Assembly: GCA_016706225.1 (NCBI GenBank)
Contig: JADJKB010000005.1
Span: 434,001-498,000 of the forward strand
From: Myxococcales bacterium
GTDB taxonomy: Bacteria; Myxococcota_A; Polyangia; Polyangiales; Polyangiaceae
Direction: 5' to 3'
Length of the DNA: 64,000 bases
Shown here piece after piece: positions 18,189-26,724 of the stretch. A program made the translations under genes and the position numbers. Under the pieces are notes generated by a model. That model was given only the letters and a program-made list of their open reading frames with translations, made no database searches and had not been told where the DNA came from. Within the stretch, counting starts at the first letter, position 1; each line of letters begins with the position of its first letter.

Positions 18189-19778
18189 TCAGTGCGGCGC
18201 GATTGCGGAGGCAGTCTCCTCGGCGGCCTTCGCCCGGTCGAGGGCGTCCTTTTTCGTTGCTGCATCAGCGAGCTCGGCGGCCGCGCGTTGGTAGCGCTCC
18301 GCGATGCCCTTGAAGTACGCCGCGTCCGCGCCCACGGGGCGAGCGATCTCCAGCAGGCGCGCTGCATCGAAGAGCGCCATTCCCGCACGCTCCCCTTTGC
18401 CCTTGCCCAGCGCGTCGAGTTTTGCCACGTCGCCGACACCCTTCGGGAGCTCCGGCCCGCGCGACATCATCGCGGCGGCGTCCTTCGGACCGCCCGCCAG
18501 CGCGGTCGTGAGCGCCAAGAGCAGCTCGGCTTCGTTCTTGGCAGCTCCCGTTGGTTTGCTCGCCGCGAACGCGGCTTCGGCCGCCGTGAAGTCCGCCGCG
18601 CGCCAGTAGCGCTGGCCAAGGCTGAAGAGCGCGCGCGCCAGCAGTCGGCGGCTCTCGGCGCTCGGGGCCTTCTCGGCCTCCAGCTTGGTGCGGGCGGTTC
18701 TTGGCAGGCCCCGCTCGATGAGGGCCCTCAGTAGCGGCGCTTCGCTCGTCTTTTCGTTGCCGAGTGCGAGTCCCGCATAGGCGGTTGGCAAGAGTGTGGC
18801 GAGCCTCTCCGCGTCCGTCTTTGGTGCGGCTGCCGCGAGCGCGGGGACGAGCAGGGTGTCGAGGGCATCGATGCGCCGTCCCGAGTACACCTCGGACAAG
18901 AGCTTGCGCGCCCGGGCAACGCGCGGGTCGTTGATCACGCCGACCTCGGCGAGTTTTTTCAGGCCCACCAGCGCCGCGTCGCGCCCGCGGTTCTTGCGCG
19001 ATTCGAGCGCTTGCTCGAGGGCGCCGTAGTAAGCGTCCTTGAGCTCCGTATCCTTGGCGATGTCCTCGGGCACCGGCGCCGTGCGAGCGACATCCACGAA
19101 GCGCAGATCCGCCAAGCCTGCTTCGACCGCGACCACCGCCTTGCCATAACCCTCCAGGTTCGAGCCGTGCAGGGACACCGAGTAGATGGCCTTGGCCTGC
19201 CCCTCGATCCAGGTCTTGAGGGGGCCACTCACGAACTGGTTCACGCGCTCCTTGGAGAACGGCGCCGTGAGCTTGGGCGGTTCGCGTACGAGACGCGCCG
19301 CGCGCGCGGCAAAGCCGAGCCCCATCAGCGCATCGCGAAGCTCCGGAGCGAGTCCGGTTGGCGGTTTTGCGAGGTAGGGTTCGACCAGCACATCCCCACA
19401 CTCGGTGGGTGCAAGCTCCGCTCTGAGCGCTCGCGGCAGCCCCGCGGGAAGCGCAGCACAGGCCTCGAGCGCAGCGAGCTCGGCGTCCCGCGCTCGTGCG
19501 TCGGTCTTGGCGAGTGCGTTCGCCAAGAGGCCGAGGGCGTTCTTGGCATCGCAGGCTGCGGGGGTCGGCTTCTGCTCCACGAACGCGCTGCACTCTGCGG
19601 GTGGCGGTGGGACCTTCTCGGCGTCGCCGGGCAGCAGGGCACCGGCTTGCTCGGCCTTGGTTTCTGGCTGCGGTTGCGGCGTGGGTGTCGGCGGAGTTTC
19701 GGGAGTCGGGGTCGCGGACGCGCAGCCCGTGGACGCGGCAAACAGAAGGACTGCGAACAGCTTGGTGGGAGGTGACAT
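18189..19778 (-). CDS. Ala-rich TPR-like lipoprotein, function unknown
   Basis: This 529-residue protein has a lipobox (ASTGC), a Thr/Pro/Glu-rich linker (residues about 20-60), and long Ala/Leu-rich helices that read as helical-repeat (TPR-like) segments, for example the region near FSLGQRYWRAADFTAAEAAFAAS. I do not recognise the family. Such lipoproteins often scaffold envelope complexes, but no partner is visible here. The gene runs toward the cohesin lipoprotein gene, with 25 bp between the two stops. The 245 bp upstream of its start hold no recognisable gene. Confidence 0.65.
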   Translation of the reverse strand: MSPPTKLFAVLLFAASTGCASATPTPETPPTPTPQPQPETKAEQAGALLPGDAEKVPPPPAECSAFVEQKPTPAACDAKNALGLLANALAKTDARARDAELAALEACAALPAGLPRALRAELAPTECGDVLVEPYLAKPPTGLAPELRDALMGLGFAARAARLVREPPKLTAPFSKERVNQFVSGPLKTWIEGQAKAIYSVSLHGSNLEGYGKAVVAVEAGLADLRFVDVARTAPVPEDIAKDTELKDAYYGALEQALESRKNRGRDAALVGLKKLAEVGVINDPRVARARKLLSEVYSGRRIDALDTLLVPALAAAAPKTDAERLATLLPTAYAGLALGNEKTSEAPLLRALIERGLPRTARTKLEAEKAPSAESRRLLARALFSLGQRYWRAADFTAAEAAFAASKPTGAAKNEAELLLALTTALAGGPKDAAAMMSRGPELPKGVGDVAKLDALGKGKGERAGMALFDAARLLEIARPVGADAAYFKGIAERYQRAAAELADAATKKDALDRAKAAEETASAIAPH

Positions 19779-20023
19779 GACAGTTGGTGCGCAGCCTATC
19801 GCAGCAGCGGCGTGGTGGAAGCGCCGAACGGAGCCCGAACTGATTCAAAGCTGCGAAGCGCCATCGACGAGGCGCACGTGGTTCCCATCCGCGAGCTCCA
19901 CGGCACCTTGCTGGGCGCACCGGTCACCTTGGAACACGTGCGCCCGCAGGACTCATGCTGCATCGAGAATTTCTGCAAGCGTGGGCTCGTCGAACGCGAT
20001 TTTGCGCGCTAGGTTCCGCGCCC

Positions 20024-20725
20024 ATGAAGACCATCGCCATCTGTTGTCTCGCGCTGTTCGGCGTCGGCTGCGCGATGAACGAGCCGGTTGAGAGCGACAA
20101 GAGCGCATTCGCCAACGAGGGTGAGTCTGCCGGAAGCGGCGGCTCCGACTCGACGCTCGGCGCGGCAGGCGCGAACGTCGGCGGCGCTGCTGGCCTCGGT
20201 GCTGCGGGCGCTAGTGGTGAAGCCACCGGTGGGGCCTCAGCGAGTGAGAGTGGTGGCGCGCCGAACGCGGGCGCCGGTGGCGAGGCCGGAGCAGAGGAAG
20301 CGCCGCCCGTGTGTGCGAGCGGAGAGAAGATCTGCGACAGCGTCTGCGTCGCAAAGACCGCCGCAGTCGGCTGCGGCTCGATGGGCTGCTCGCCGTGCAA
20401 CAAACCCCCGGCGAACTCCGTGGGGACCTGCGACGGTGCGCTCTGTGACTTCGAGTGTCTGCCGGGGTTCACGCGAGATGGTTTTGCTTGCGTCGGCCCC
20501 AGCGGTGGAACAGGCGGTAACGGCGGTGGTGTGGGTGGCAGCGGGGCTGGCGGCAGCGGAGCCGGTGGCAGCGGAGCCGGTGGCTCGGGTGGAGGCACGA
20601 ACCTGTGTGTCGCGGCCTGCACCCCGAGTGATCCGACGTCGCAGTTCCTGTGCGCTGCCGCATGTATCACCAAGGGCGGCTTCGGTCTGTGCGCGCCCGC
20701 GCTCAACTGCTGCGTCTGCGGCTGA
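20024..20725 (+). CDS. Gly/Ala-rich lipoprotein with Cys motifs, function unknown
   Basis: This 233-residue protein starts at ATG 20024 with a signal peptide and lipobox (FGVGC). It then alternates low-complexity Gly/Ala/Ser linkers with two Cys-rich stretches: CASGEKICDSVCVAKTAAVGC...CDFECLPGF in the middle and CVAACTP...CAAACITK...LNCCVCG at the end. The middle segment resembles an EGF-like or STIG1-like motif. No known enzyme motif is present. The gene precedes a tRNA methyltransferase gene by 12 bp, so both may share a transcript, although no functional link is evident. Confidence 0.7.
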   Translation: MKTIAICCLALFGVGCAMNEPVESDKSAFANEGESAGSGGSDSTLGAAGANVGGAAGLGAAGASGEATGGASASESGGAPNAGAGGEAGAEEAPPVCASGEKICDSVCVAKTAAVGCGSMGCSPCNKPPANSVGTCDGALCDFECLPGFTRDGFACVGPSGGTGGNGGGVGGSGAGGSGAGGSGAGGSGGGTNLCVAACTPSDPTSQFLCAAACITKGGFGLCAPALNCCVCG

Positions 20726-20737
20726 GCAGGCCGAGGC

Positions 20738-21523
20738 ATGAACGCGGAGGCGCCGCACGGCTGGCCGGCGGACGCGGTGCGCGACCGGCTGGTCGGCGAC
20801 TGGCACATCTACCAGCGCAAGGGCGGACACCGCACCAGCACCGACGATCTGATCACCGCGTGGTATGCGGTGCATCGCGCCGCCGGGCGGCCGAGTCGTT
20901 ATCTCGATCTCGGCTGTGGAGTGGGTTCAGTGCTGTTGATGGTGTGCCACAAGCTCAGGCCGCAGCTCGCGTACGGGGTCGAGGCACAGGCCGAGTCCGT
21001 GATGATGGCGCGGCGGGCCGTCGGCGAGCTGCCCTCGCAGCCGTGCGAGATCCTGATCGAGCATGCAGACTTTCGCGCTGCTGACCGGAACGACGAGGGC
21101 TGTGATCTCGTGACGGGATCACCACCCTACTTCCCGCTGCACACCGGTGTCCTGCCTGCGGATGCCCAGCGGCGGGCCTGCCGCTTCGAGGAGCGTGGCG
21201 GGGTAGAGGACTACCTGTCCGCCGCGGCGCGGGCGCTGTCTCCGGATGGGCGGTTTTACCTGGTGTTTCAGACGGCAGGCGGAGCGCGTGTCCTTGCCGC
21301 CGCAGCGGAGCAGGCGCTCCACGTGACCGGGCAAGCCGACTTTTTCATGCGCAGTGATCGCCTAGAGGCGTTTCTGTCGGTGTTCGAGCTCAGCCGGCGA
21401 GACGTGCCGTCCCCGCACCAGTTTCAGTGCGCGGTTCGTGACGCGGACGGCGAGGTGAGCGCGGAGTACCAGGCGATCCGGCGCGAGCTGCTGGGCCCGG
21501 ATTTGGAGCCGAGCAGGGGCTGA
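20738..21523 (+). CDS. TrmN6-like SAM-dependent methyltransferase
   Basis: This 261-residue protein has the SAM-binding motif DLGCGVGS (residues 57-64) and the N6-adenine or glutamine-type catalytic motif SPPYF at 128-132 (the NPPY variant). The order and length match the family of E. coli YfiC (TrmN6), which methylates adenine 37 of tRNA-Val, and of related HemK/PrmC-like enzymes. The N-terminal segment (residues 1-50, with KGGHRTSTDDLITAWY) is typical of TrmN6 homologues. Cytoplasmic. The substrate within the family is inferred from similarity alone, so the symbol is left open. Confidence 0.75.
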   Translation: MNAEAPHGWPADAVRDRLVGDWHIYQRKGGHRTSTDDLITAWYAVHRAAGRPSRYLDLGCGVGSVLLMVCHKLRPQLAYGVEAQAESVMMARRAVGELPSQPCEILIEHADFRAADRNDEGCDLVTGSPPYFPLHTGVLPADAQRRACRFEERGGVEDYLSAAARALSPDGRFYLVFQTAGGARVLAAAAEQALHVTGQADFFMRSDRLEAFLSVFELSRRDVPSPHQFQCAVRDADGEVSAEYQAIRRELLGPDLEPSRG

Positions 21524-21539
21524 GAGCGCTGAGCCGGCG

Positions 21540-22295
21540 TCACGGGGCCGCCGCGGCCTCGAAGATCCGCGCCAGGCCGTCGATCAACTGCTCGTCCGAG
21601 TAGAGCAGTGGATCGCCGTGGCTCTCGACCATGCCTTTCATCGTGAGCAGGCCGACGGCCGCGATGTTTGCGAGGAACGCCATCAGTCGGGGTTCCACGC
21701 GCGCGCGACCTCGTCCGCGCTTCCGGTCCTCCGACAGTATCGCCGCTGCTCCCGCGTAGGCGAGATCGTTCAGCGGGCGGATCCTCGCCAGCTGTTCGGG
21801 GGTGATTCGAACCGCGCCCGGTCCCGCGGTCTGCCCGTAGTGATAGGTGAGGCGGAAGTCGTCCATGCGAGACGCGAACGTGCTCACGGTCTCGCGTACG
21901 ATGGCACGCAAGGCTTCGCCGCCGTTCTTTGCCTCCGCCACCGCAGCGTGCACCGCCAAGGCCTGCGCTTCGATCGCGCCAAAGACGATCTCGAAGAGGA
22001 GCGCGTCCTTCGATGGGTAGTAATAATAGAGCGCCGCTTTTGTCAGTCCGACCTCCTTGGCGACGGCTTCGAGGGTGGTGGCAGCGATGCCATTTCGTTG
22101 GAGAACACGGTGGGTCGCCTCGACGATCTCCTCCCGCGAGCGTTCGCGCCGCCGCTCGCGCCGGGCGACCCGAGGCGGGACCTCGGTGGGCTCGGCAGGG
22201 GTCCCGCGGGGTCTTGCGGAGGTTCTCGCCGCCTGCGACGTGCGGGTGCGCTGCGGGGCCTTCGGCGACACCGCGGGTTTCTTGGCTGACTTCAC
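21540..22295 (-). CDS. TetR-family transcriptional repressor
   Basis: This 251-residue protein has a basic Pro-rich N-terminal extension of about 55 residues, then a TetR DNA-binding domain: EEIVEATHRVLQRNGIAATT helix and a turn-helix of VAKEVGLTKAALYYYYPSKDALL. The C-terminal ligand domain is divergent, as usual. The start is GTG at 22295. It is divergent from the MBL-MAPEG-GST gene set, and a palindromic operator lies between the two. This arrangement argues for autoregulation and control of the detoxification genes. The basic extension is longer than in typical TetR proteins. Confidence 0.9.
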   Translation of the reverse strand: MKSAKKPAVSPKAPQRTRTSQAARTSARPRGTPAEPTEVPPRVARRERRRERSREEIVEATHRVLQRNGIAATTLEAVAKEVGLTKAALYYYYPSKDALLFEIVFGAIEAQALAVHAAVAEAKNGGEALRAIVRETVSTFASRMDDFRLTYHYGQTAGPGAVRITPEQLARIRPLNDLAYAGAAAILSEDRKRGRGRARVEPRLMAFLANIAAVGLLTMKGMVESHGDPLLYSDEQLIDGLARIFEAAAAP

Positions 22296-22304
22296 CCCTG
22301 AATT

Positions 22305-22357
22305 CTACCCACGGAACTTAATTTTGACCAGCGGTTAATTTTTGTTACCGTGGGTAA
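22305..22357. promoter_or_regulatory. Symmetric TetR operator region
   Basis: The sequence TACCCACGG at 22306-22314 and its reverse complement CCGTGGGTA at 22348-22356 form a perfect 9-bp inverted pair centred on 22331. The right site (TTACCGTGGGTAA, 22345-22357) is itself a 13-bp palindrome, with a less perfect copy on the left. A nested TTGACC-AGC-GGTTAA at 22324-22338 shares the same centre. The region lies between the divergent TetR and MBL genes and is AT-rich for this genome. Such nested symmetry is typical of TetR operators; binding itself was not tested. Confidence 0.75.
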
Positions 22358-22430
22358 AGTTTGGTGGTATGGATGCGGAGTGGGGCTCGACCCAAAGCCG
22401 AATGCCCCACGACGCCCGAGGAGAACACCC

Positions 22431-23150
22431 ATGGAAACCCGCACCGACGAAATCGCAGATGGCATCTTCCGCTTCTCGACCTGTGTCCCCGACGCCGCAC
22501 CCGGCGGGTTCACGTTCAATCAGTTCCTGATCAAGGCTGACCAGCCGCTGCTCTTCCATACCGGCCCGCGGCGCATGTTTCCGCTCGTCTCGGAGGCCAT
22601 CAGTCGCGTCGTTCCGCTCTCGAGCCTCCGGTTCATCAGCTTCGGCCACGTCGAATCCGACGAGTGCGGTTCGATGAACGAGCTGCTCGCGGCCGCCCCC
22701 CGGGCCGAGGTCGCGCACGGGGCGATCGGCTGCATGGTCTCACTCGACGATCTCTGCGATCGCGCTCCGCGCAAGCTCGCGGACGGGGAGGTGATCGACC
22801 TGGGTGGCAAGCGGGTGCGCCACATCGACACCCCCCACGTCCCGCACAACTGGGAGGCCCGTGTCCTGTTCGAAGAGACGACGAGGACGCTGCTCTGTGG
22901 CGATCTCTTCACCCACGCCGGCGACGGACCTGCGCTCACGACCGACGACATCGTTGCGCCGGCGCTCGCCGCGGAGGAGATCTTCGGCGCGACGGCGCTC
23001 TCGGTCGTGACCGCGCCGACGATTCGCCGTCTGGCCGCGCTCGAGCCGCGCACACTGGCGCTGATGCACGGTTCATCGACCCAGACCGGCTGCAGCGACG
23101 CGCTGCTGCGGCTGGCGGATGCGTACGAGGCCAAGCTCGGACTTCGCTGA
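22431..23150 (+). CDS. MBL-fold hydrolase of the flavodiiron-like (ODP) type
   Basis: This 239-residue protein has the metal-ligand pattern H73-x-E75-x-D77 (GHVESDECG), H136 (TPHVPHN), D158 (CGDLFTH) and a final His in ALMHGSS. HxExD rather than HxHxDH is the signature of the diiron MBL domain of flavodiiron proteins and of stand-alone homologues. ATG at 22431 with GAGGAGAA upstream defines the start; a longer opening from 22350 has no support. It is the first gene of a run (MAPEG, GST) downstream of the TetR operator, which suggests a role in handling reactive or electrophilic compounds. The substrate is unknown. Confidence 0.85.
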   Translation: METRTDEIADGIFRFSTCVPDAAPGGFTFNQFLIKADQPLLFHTGPRRMFPLVSEAISRVVPLSSLRFISFGHVESDECGSMNELLAAAPRAEVAHGAIGCMVSLDDLCDRAPRKLADGEVIDLGGKRVRHIDTPHVPHNWEARVLFEETTRTLLCGDLFTHAGDGPALTTDDIVAPALAAEEIFGATALSVVTAPTIRRLAALEPRTLALMHGSSTQTGCSDALLRLADAYEAKLGLR

Positions 23151-23161
23151 AAGAGGACAGG

Positions 23162-23629
23162 ATGGACAAGCTGAGCCTTCAAAACCCACTCTTCGTCACC
23201 TACGTGATCGCGGCGGCGATCATGATCCTCAAAGCGGCGAGCATGTCGTGGCTGACCGTCGTGCGCATGATGCAGGTCAAGGGAGGCTACCGAGCGCCCG
23301 AAGACCTGGCCAAGACGCCCCTCAACCCCGAGCCGGATCCGAAACAGTTGGAGCCGAACGAAGCGGTCGAGCGGATCCGACGCATCCATCTGAACGACCT
23401 GGAGAACATCCCGTTCTTCCTGGTCGCCGGCTTGCTCTTCATCCTGACCGATCCGTCCCTGCTCCTCGCGCGCGTGCTGCTGTATGGCTACGTCGCGACA
23501 CGCCTGCTGCACTTCGTTGCGTACTTCACCGGTCGCACCCACGATCTTCGCGCCACGCTGTGGACGCCCGGGTCGCTCATCATCCTCTTCATGGCCGGCC
23601 GAACGCTCTTCGTCGCGCTCGGCCACTGA
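23162..23629 (+). CDS. MAPEG-family membrane protein
   Basis: This 155-residue integral membrane protein has about four transmembrane helices and the MAPEG signature EAVERIRRIHLNDLENIPFF (around residues 62-81), in which the conserved Arg, Asn and Glu bind glutathione in eukaryotic microsomal GSTs and prostaglandin E synthases. The length is normal for the family. ATG at 23162 has GAAAGAGGACAG upstream. It sits 11 bp after the MBL gene and 18 bp before a GST-like gene, so a conjugating membrane enzyme in a TetR-controlled detoxification set is the likely role. The actual thiol cofactor in this organism is not known. Confidence 0.9.
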   Translation: MDKLSLQNPLFVTYVIAAAIMILKAASMSWLTVVRMMQVKGGYRAPEDLAKTPLNPEPDPKQLEPNEAVERIRRIHLNDLENIPFFLVAGLLFILTDPSLLLARVLLYGYVATRLLHFVAYFTGRTHDLRATLWTPGSLIILFMAGRTLFVALGH

Positions 23630-23647
23630 GCGCCCCGGGTCCGCCTC

Positions 23648-24292
23648 ATGTCCACGCCCAGCTCCGCTCCGCGCCCCATGCTCTTCATGGATCGTGGCTG
23701 TCCGTTCGCGCACCGGGTGCTCGCACTCCTCGAACATCTCGGTGTGGGATACGACTCGCACGAAGCTCCGCTGGGCGCGCTGCCAGAGGGTCTCTCCCGC
23801 TGGTCACCGAGCGGACGCATCCCCTTGCTCATTCACGGAGGGGTGACGATCGGAGAGTCCAGGGTGATGCTCGAGCACCTCGCAGAGGCCTACGGCTTCG
23901 ACTCGGCCTACTCGGACGTGCTGAACGAGCGCACGCTCGAGCGACACGCCATGGCGCTGATGGATGGCTCCGTGGCGCCGTGGCTCACCCGCGATGACGC
24001 GGAGCCTGAGCCAACACGCCTCGCCGAGTGCCTCGATGTGTTCGAGGGCGTGACTCACTCTCCGCCCGGACCAGGTCTGCTGAGCTTTCATTTCGCGCCC
24101 GTGTGGTTGCGCTTTCAATGGTGGTGGCCGGATGGCTTGATCACGAGGGCCATCCGCGACCGCAGGACGCTCGCGGCCTGGCTCGACCAGGCTGCGCAGC
24201 TGCCTGCCGTGGTGCGCTCGGCCCCGAGCCAAGCCGAAAATGTGGCCGATTTCCGGGCCGCTTGCGCGATGCGGAGCCCCGTGACCCCGTGA
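23648..24292 (+). CDS. Glutathione S-transferase-like protein
   Basis: This 214-residue protein has a thioredoxin-fold N-domain with DRGCPFAHRVLALLEHLGV, in which Cys18 would be the redox or conjugating residue, the cis-Pro motif RIPLL, and a helical C-domain (residues about 85-214). The motif CPFAHR is that of the omega/zeta-like GSTs and of stress-response SspA-like proteins. It is the third gene of the TetR-linked set. No signal peptide is present. The conjugation target is unknown. Two Trp-rich segments (FQWWWPDG) are an unusual detail of the C-terminal domain. Confidence 0.8.
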   Translation: MSTPSSAPRPMLFMDRGCPFAHRVLALLEHLGVGYDSHEAPLGALPEGLSRWSPSGRIPLLIHGGVTIGESRVMLEHLAEAYGFDSAYSDVLNERTLERHAMALMDGSVAPWLTRDDAEPEPTRLAECLDVFEGVTHSPPGPGLLSFHFAPVWLRFQWWWPDGLITRAIRDRRTLAAWLDQAAQLPAVVRSAPSQAENVADFRAACAMRSPVTP

Positions 24293-24427
24293 CCTGGCGC
24301 GCTGTACATCGCACCACGTGACAGCTCCGCCCGACCTTTGAGGCGGTCCCGGCCGAACCCGAACCCTTTCCCACTCGTCGGGCTCCCATCATCGAAGCGG
24401 TGCCGTTGTCACCGAGGGAGTCGAAGC

Positions 24428-24604
24428 ATGTGTCAAAGAGTCGAGTGCGCGAAATGCCGGAAGCCCAGCTACTCGGGGTGTGGCATGCATGTGGAGCAAG
24501 TTCTGGGGAATGTCCCGCGAGAGGAGCGCTGCGCGTGCCACTCGAAGCCGAAGCCGAAGCGCCCTGGCGAGCCGTCGCCGTTCCGGCGTCTGTTCAGGAT
24601 GTGA
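24428..24604 (+). CDS. 58-aa Cys-rich small protein
   Basis: This 58-residue protein starts MCQRVECAKCRKPSYSGCG and continues with HVEQVLGNVPREERCACH. I recognise this as a small conserved protein found widely in bacteria (MCxKVxCxKC ... CGxHVEQxLxxVPxxxRCxC), with a zinc-ribbon-like CxxC ... CxC arrangement. The function is not known. The basic tail KPKPKRPGEPSPFRRLF extends beyond the usual end. It is placed at ATG 24428, inside a longer in-frame opening that has no support. Confidence 0.75.
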   Translation: MCQRVECAKCRKPSYSGCGMHVEQVLGNVPREERCACHSKPKPKRPGEPSPFRRLFRM

Positions 24605-24613
24605 GAGGCTACC

Positions 24614-25420
24614 GTGTGTGAGCTGTTCGCGATGTCCGCGCGGTTCCCGACCACGGTCCGCCTCTCGTTCGACGAGCTGGCGCGGCACGGCGGCGGGACC
24701 GGGCCGCACCGCGACGGATGGGGGATCAGCTTCTGGCACGACGGAGACGCGCTGGTGATCCGCGAGCCTGACGCCGCCAACGACAGCCAGTGGGTCCGGT
24801 TTCTCCACGAGCGAGAGCCCCGGACCTCGATCGCGATCGCACACATTCGTCGGGCGACTCAGGGGCCGCGGTCCTTGCGCAACACCCAGCCGTTCAGCCG
24901 GGAGCTGGGCGGCCGGATTCACCTGTTTGCGCACAACGGAATGTTGCCCGGCATCGAGGCTCTCCCGCAGTTCTTGACCCGCCGCTTCCGTCCCATCGGG
25001 GATACCGACTCGGAGCACGCGTTCTGTGCCCTGCTGGAGCGGGTGGCGTCGCTGTGGGACAAGGGACATCCGAGCGTCGAGGACCGCCTGCGCGCGATCC
25101 GCGCCTTCGCGGCTGAGCTACGACCGCTCGGGCCCGCAAACTTTCTGTATACGGATGGCGACGTGGTTTTCGTGCATGGCGATCGCCGGAAACACGACTC
25201 CGGCGACTTCCGCGCGCCCGGGCTGCATGTGCTCTGCCGGAGCTGTTCGACCCGCTCGGAGGCGGTGTCGCTGGTCGGCGTGTCCATCGACCCTGAAGAG
25301 CATCAGGACGTTGCGCTGGTCGCCAGCGTCCCGCTCAGCGGCGAGCCATGGCAGCCCGTCCCAGAGGGCGAGATCGTGATGTTGCGCGAAGGTCGCGTGA
25401 TGTCGCTGCCCGCTGCGTGA
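24614..25420 (+). CDS. Class II glutamine amidotransferase (YafJ-like)
   Basis: This 268-residue protein begins with GTG at 24614, giving a mature N-terminal Cys2 (M-C-E-L) as expected for an Ntn-type glutaminase. Motifs of the family are HRDGWGI, HIRRAT(Q), NTQPF and AHNGML, which hold the glutamine-binding residues. The length fits the stand-alone YafJ/EgtC-like group, which lacks a synthetase domain. In EgtC the enzyme hydrolyses a gamma-glutamyl amide; no ergothioneine genes are seen here, so the substrate is open. It lies 9 bp after the 58-aa Cys-rich gene. Confidence 0.9.
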   Translation: MCELFAMSARFPTTVRLSFDELARHGGGTGPHRDGWGISFWHDGDALVIREPDAANDSQWVRFLHEREPRTSIAIAHIRRATQGPRSLRNTQPFSRELGGRIHLFAHNGMLPGIEALPQFLTRRFRPIGDTDSEHAFCALLERVASLWDKGHPSVEDRLRAIRAFAAELRPLGPANFLYTDGDVVFVHGDRRKHDSGDFRAPGLHVLCRSCSTRSEAVSLVGVSIDPEEHQDVALVASVPLSGEPWQPVPEGEIVMLREGRVMSLPAA

Positions 25421-25530
25421 CGCCGCGGGTCAGTTGACCCGCGGGAGCAGCGCCCCGTTTCTCGCGGAGGCCGCGCGCCGTAGCTTTTGCGTCGGTTGAT
25501 CGGGTAACATCCGCTGCTGAGCTGAACCCG

Positions 25531-26724
25531 ATGCACATTGTCCTTTCTCGCGTGGTGTTCACCGTACTGATTTCAGTTGGAGTCATTGCGGCCTGCGGAG
25601 ACTCCGCATCGGACAGCCCCGCAGGTGGCGCTGGCAGTGGAGGCTCGGCTGGTGGCTCTGGGACGGCTGGGACGTCGGGCAGCGCCGGCACAGGCGGCTC
25701 GTCGGGCAGTGCTGGTGCGGGGGGCACGTCCGGGAGCGCCGGCGCCGGCGGCTCGGACGCGGCGGTCGACGCTTCCGGAGGTGCGGCAGGTAGCGCGTCC
25801 GATGGCTCGACGCCGAACGATGCCGGCGCCCCACGCTGGCCGGGGCATCAGGTCGGCAAGATCTTGCTGGGCATGTCGACGCCCGCCGCGGATTGGAACG
25901 CGAAGCTCGCGGAGCTCAAACCCCAGGCTCCGGGTGTCCGGCGCAAGTTCTACGAGTGGAACGAGGCCGCCGCCGAAGACACACAGATCGCTGCGGACCA
26001 CGCCGCTCACCGCATCCCGTGGATCTCGTTCAAGCCACCGGTGCTCACCGGTACGGTCCCGGCGCGCTGGGCAGCAGTGACCGCCGGGGGTTACGACGCG
26101 GACATCCGTGCGCGGGCGCAGCGCTATGCCAAGCTGAGTCGCCCCGTCATCGTCACCTTCCACCACGAACCTTCCAACGACGCGTCGGAGGCCGACGGTG
26201 TGAAGTGGGCGAACGCCTGGATCCACATCTACGACGTGATGAAGGCGGAGACGGGCCTGAAGAACACCGCGTTCGCGCCGATCATCGGCGACTGGCTGTT
26301 CAACGCCAAGAACTCCCAGCAAGACCCCGCCAACTGGGTCAAGCCTGGGGTGATCAGCCGGCAGCCGTTCCTTGGCATCGATCTCTACCAGAACGACAGC
26401 GGTGAAGGTTTTTCGGCGCGGCTGGATGACATCTTGAAGTGGCTTGCCAGCCAAGGGGATCCCAACGCCATGGTGGGAGTCGGAGAGGTCGGTTCGACCG
26501 ACTTTTTTGCCAAGTCGGATCCAAAGGCCCCGAGCGCCGTGAAGTGGTGGAATGACTCGTGGCAGTGGGCCAGCACCCACACCGACCGAATCGGCGTGAT
26601 TTCGTATTTCAACTCCACACGCAACAGCAAGCCCGACCACGTGTGGGATCTCGGAGAGTCGCCGGCCAAGTTGACGGCGTTCAAGGCTGCGCTCGCCTCC
26701 CCCGTCGCAACGTCCCTCCCGTGA
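25531..26724 (+). CDS. GH26-like glycoside hydrolase lipoprotein
   Basis: This 397-residue protein has a lipobox (VIAAC, Cys22), then about 80 residues of Gly/Ser/Thr/Ala repeats as a flexible tether, and a TIM-barrel domain (about residues 110-390). Two glutamates fit the GH26 arrangement: E213 in VIVTFHHEPSND as acid/base and E319 in VGVGEVGS as nucleophile. GH26 enzymes cleave beta-mannans or related glycans. The protein would work on the cell surface. Its stop overlaps the next gene start (GTGA), so the downstream lipoprotein genes are coupled to it. The assignment is by motif only; the substrate is not proven. Confidence 0.78.
   Translation: MHIVLSRVVFTVLISVGVIAACGDSASDSPAGGAGSGGSAGGSGTAGTSGSAGTGGSSGSAGAGGTSGSAGAGGSDAAVDASGGAAGSASDGSTPNDAGAPRWPGHQVGKILLGMSTPAADWNAKLAELKPQAPGVRRKFYEWNEAAAEDTQIAADHAAHRIPWISFKPPVLTGTVPARWAAVTAGGYDADIRARAQRYAKLSRPVIVTFHHEPSNDASEADGVKWANAWIHIYDVMKAETGLKNTAFAPIIGDWLFNAKNSQQDPANWVKPGVISRQPFLGIDLYQNDSGEGFSARLDDILKWLASQGDPNAMVGVGEVGSTDFFAKSDPKAPSAVKWWNDSWQWASTHTDRIGVISYFNSTRNSKPDHVWDLGESPAKLTAFKAALASPVATSLP

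Noticed and set aside
19779..20023. Short open frames between two lipoprotein genes
   Set aside because: The two possible products (60 and 66 residues) overlap each other on opposite strands without any recognisable motif, and neither has a ribosome-binding site.
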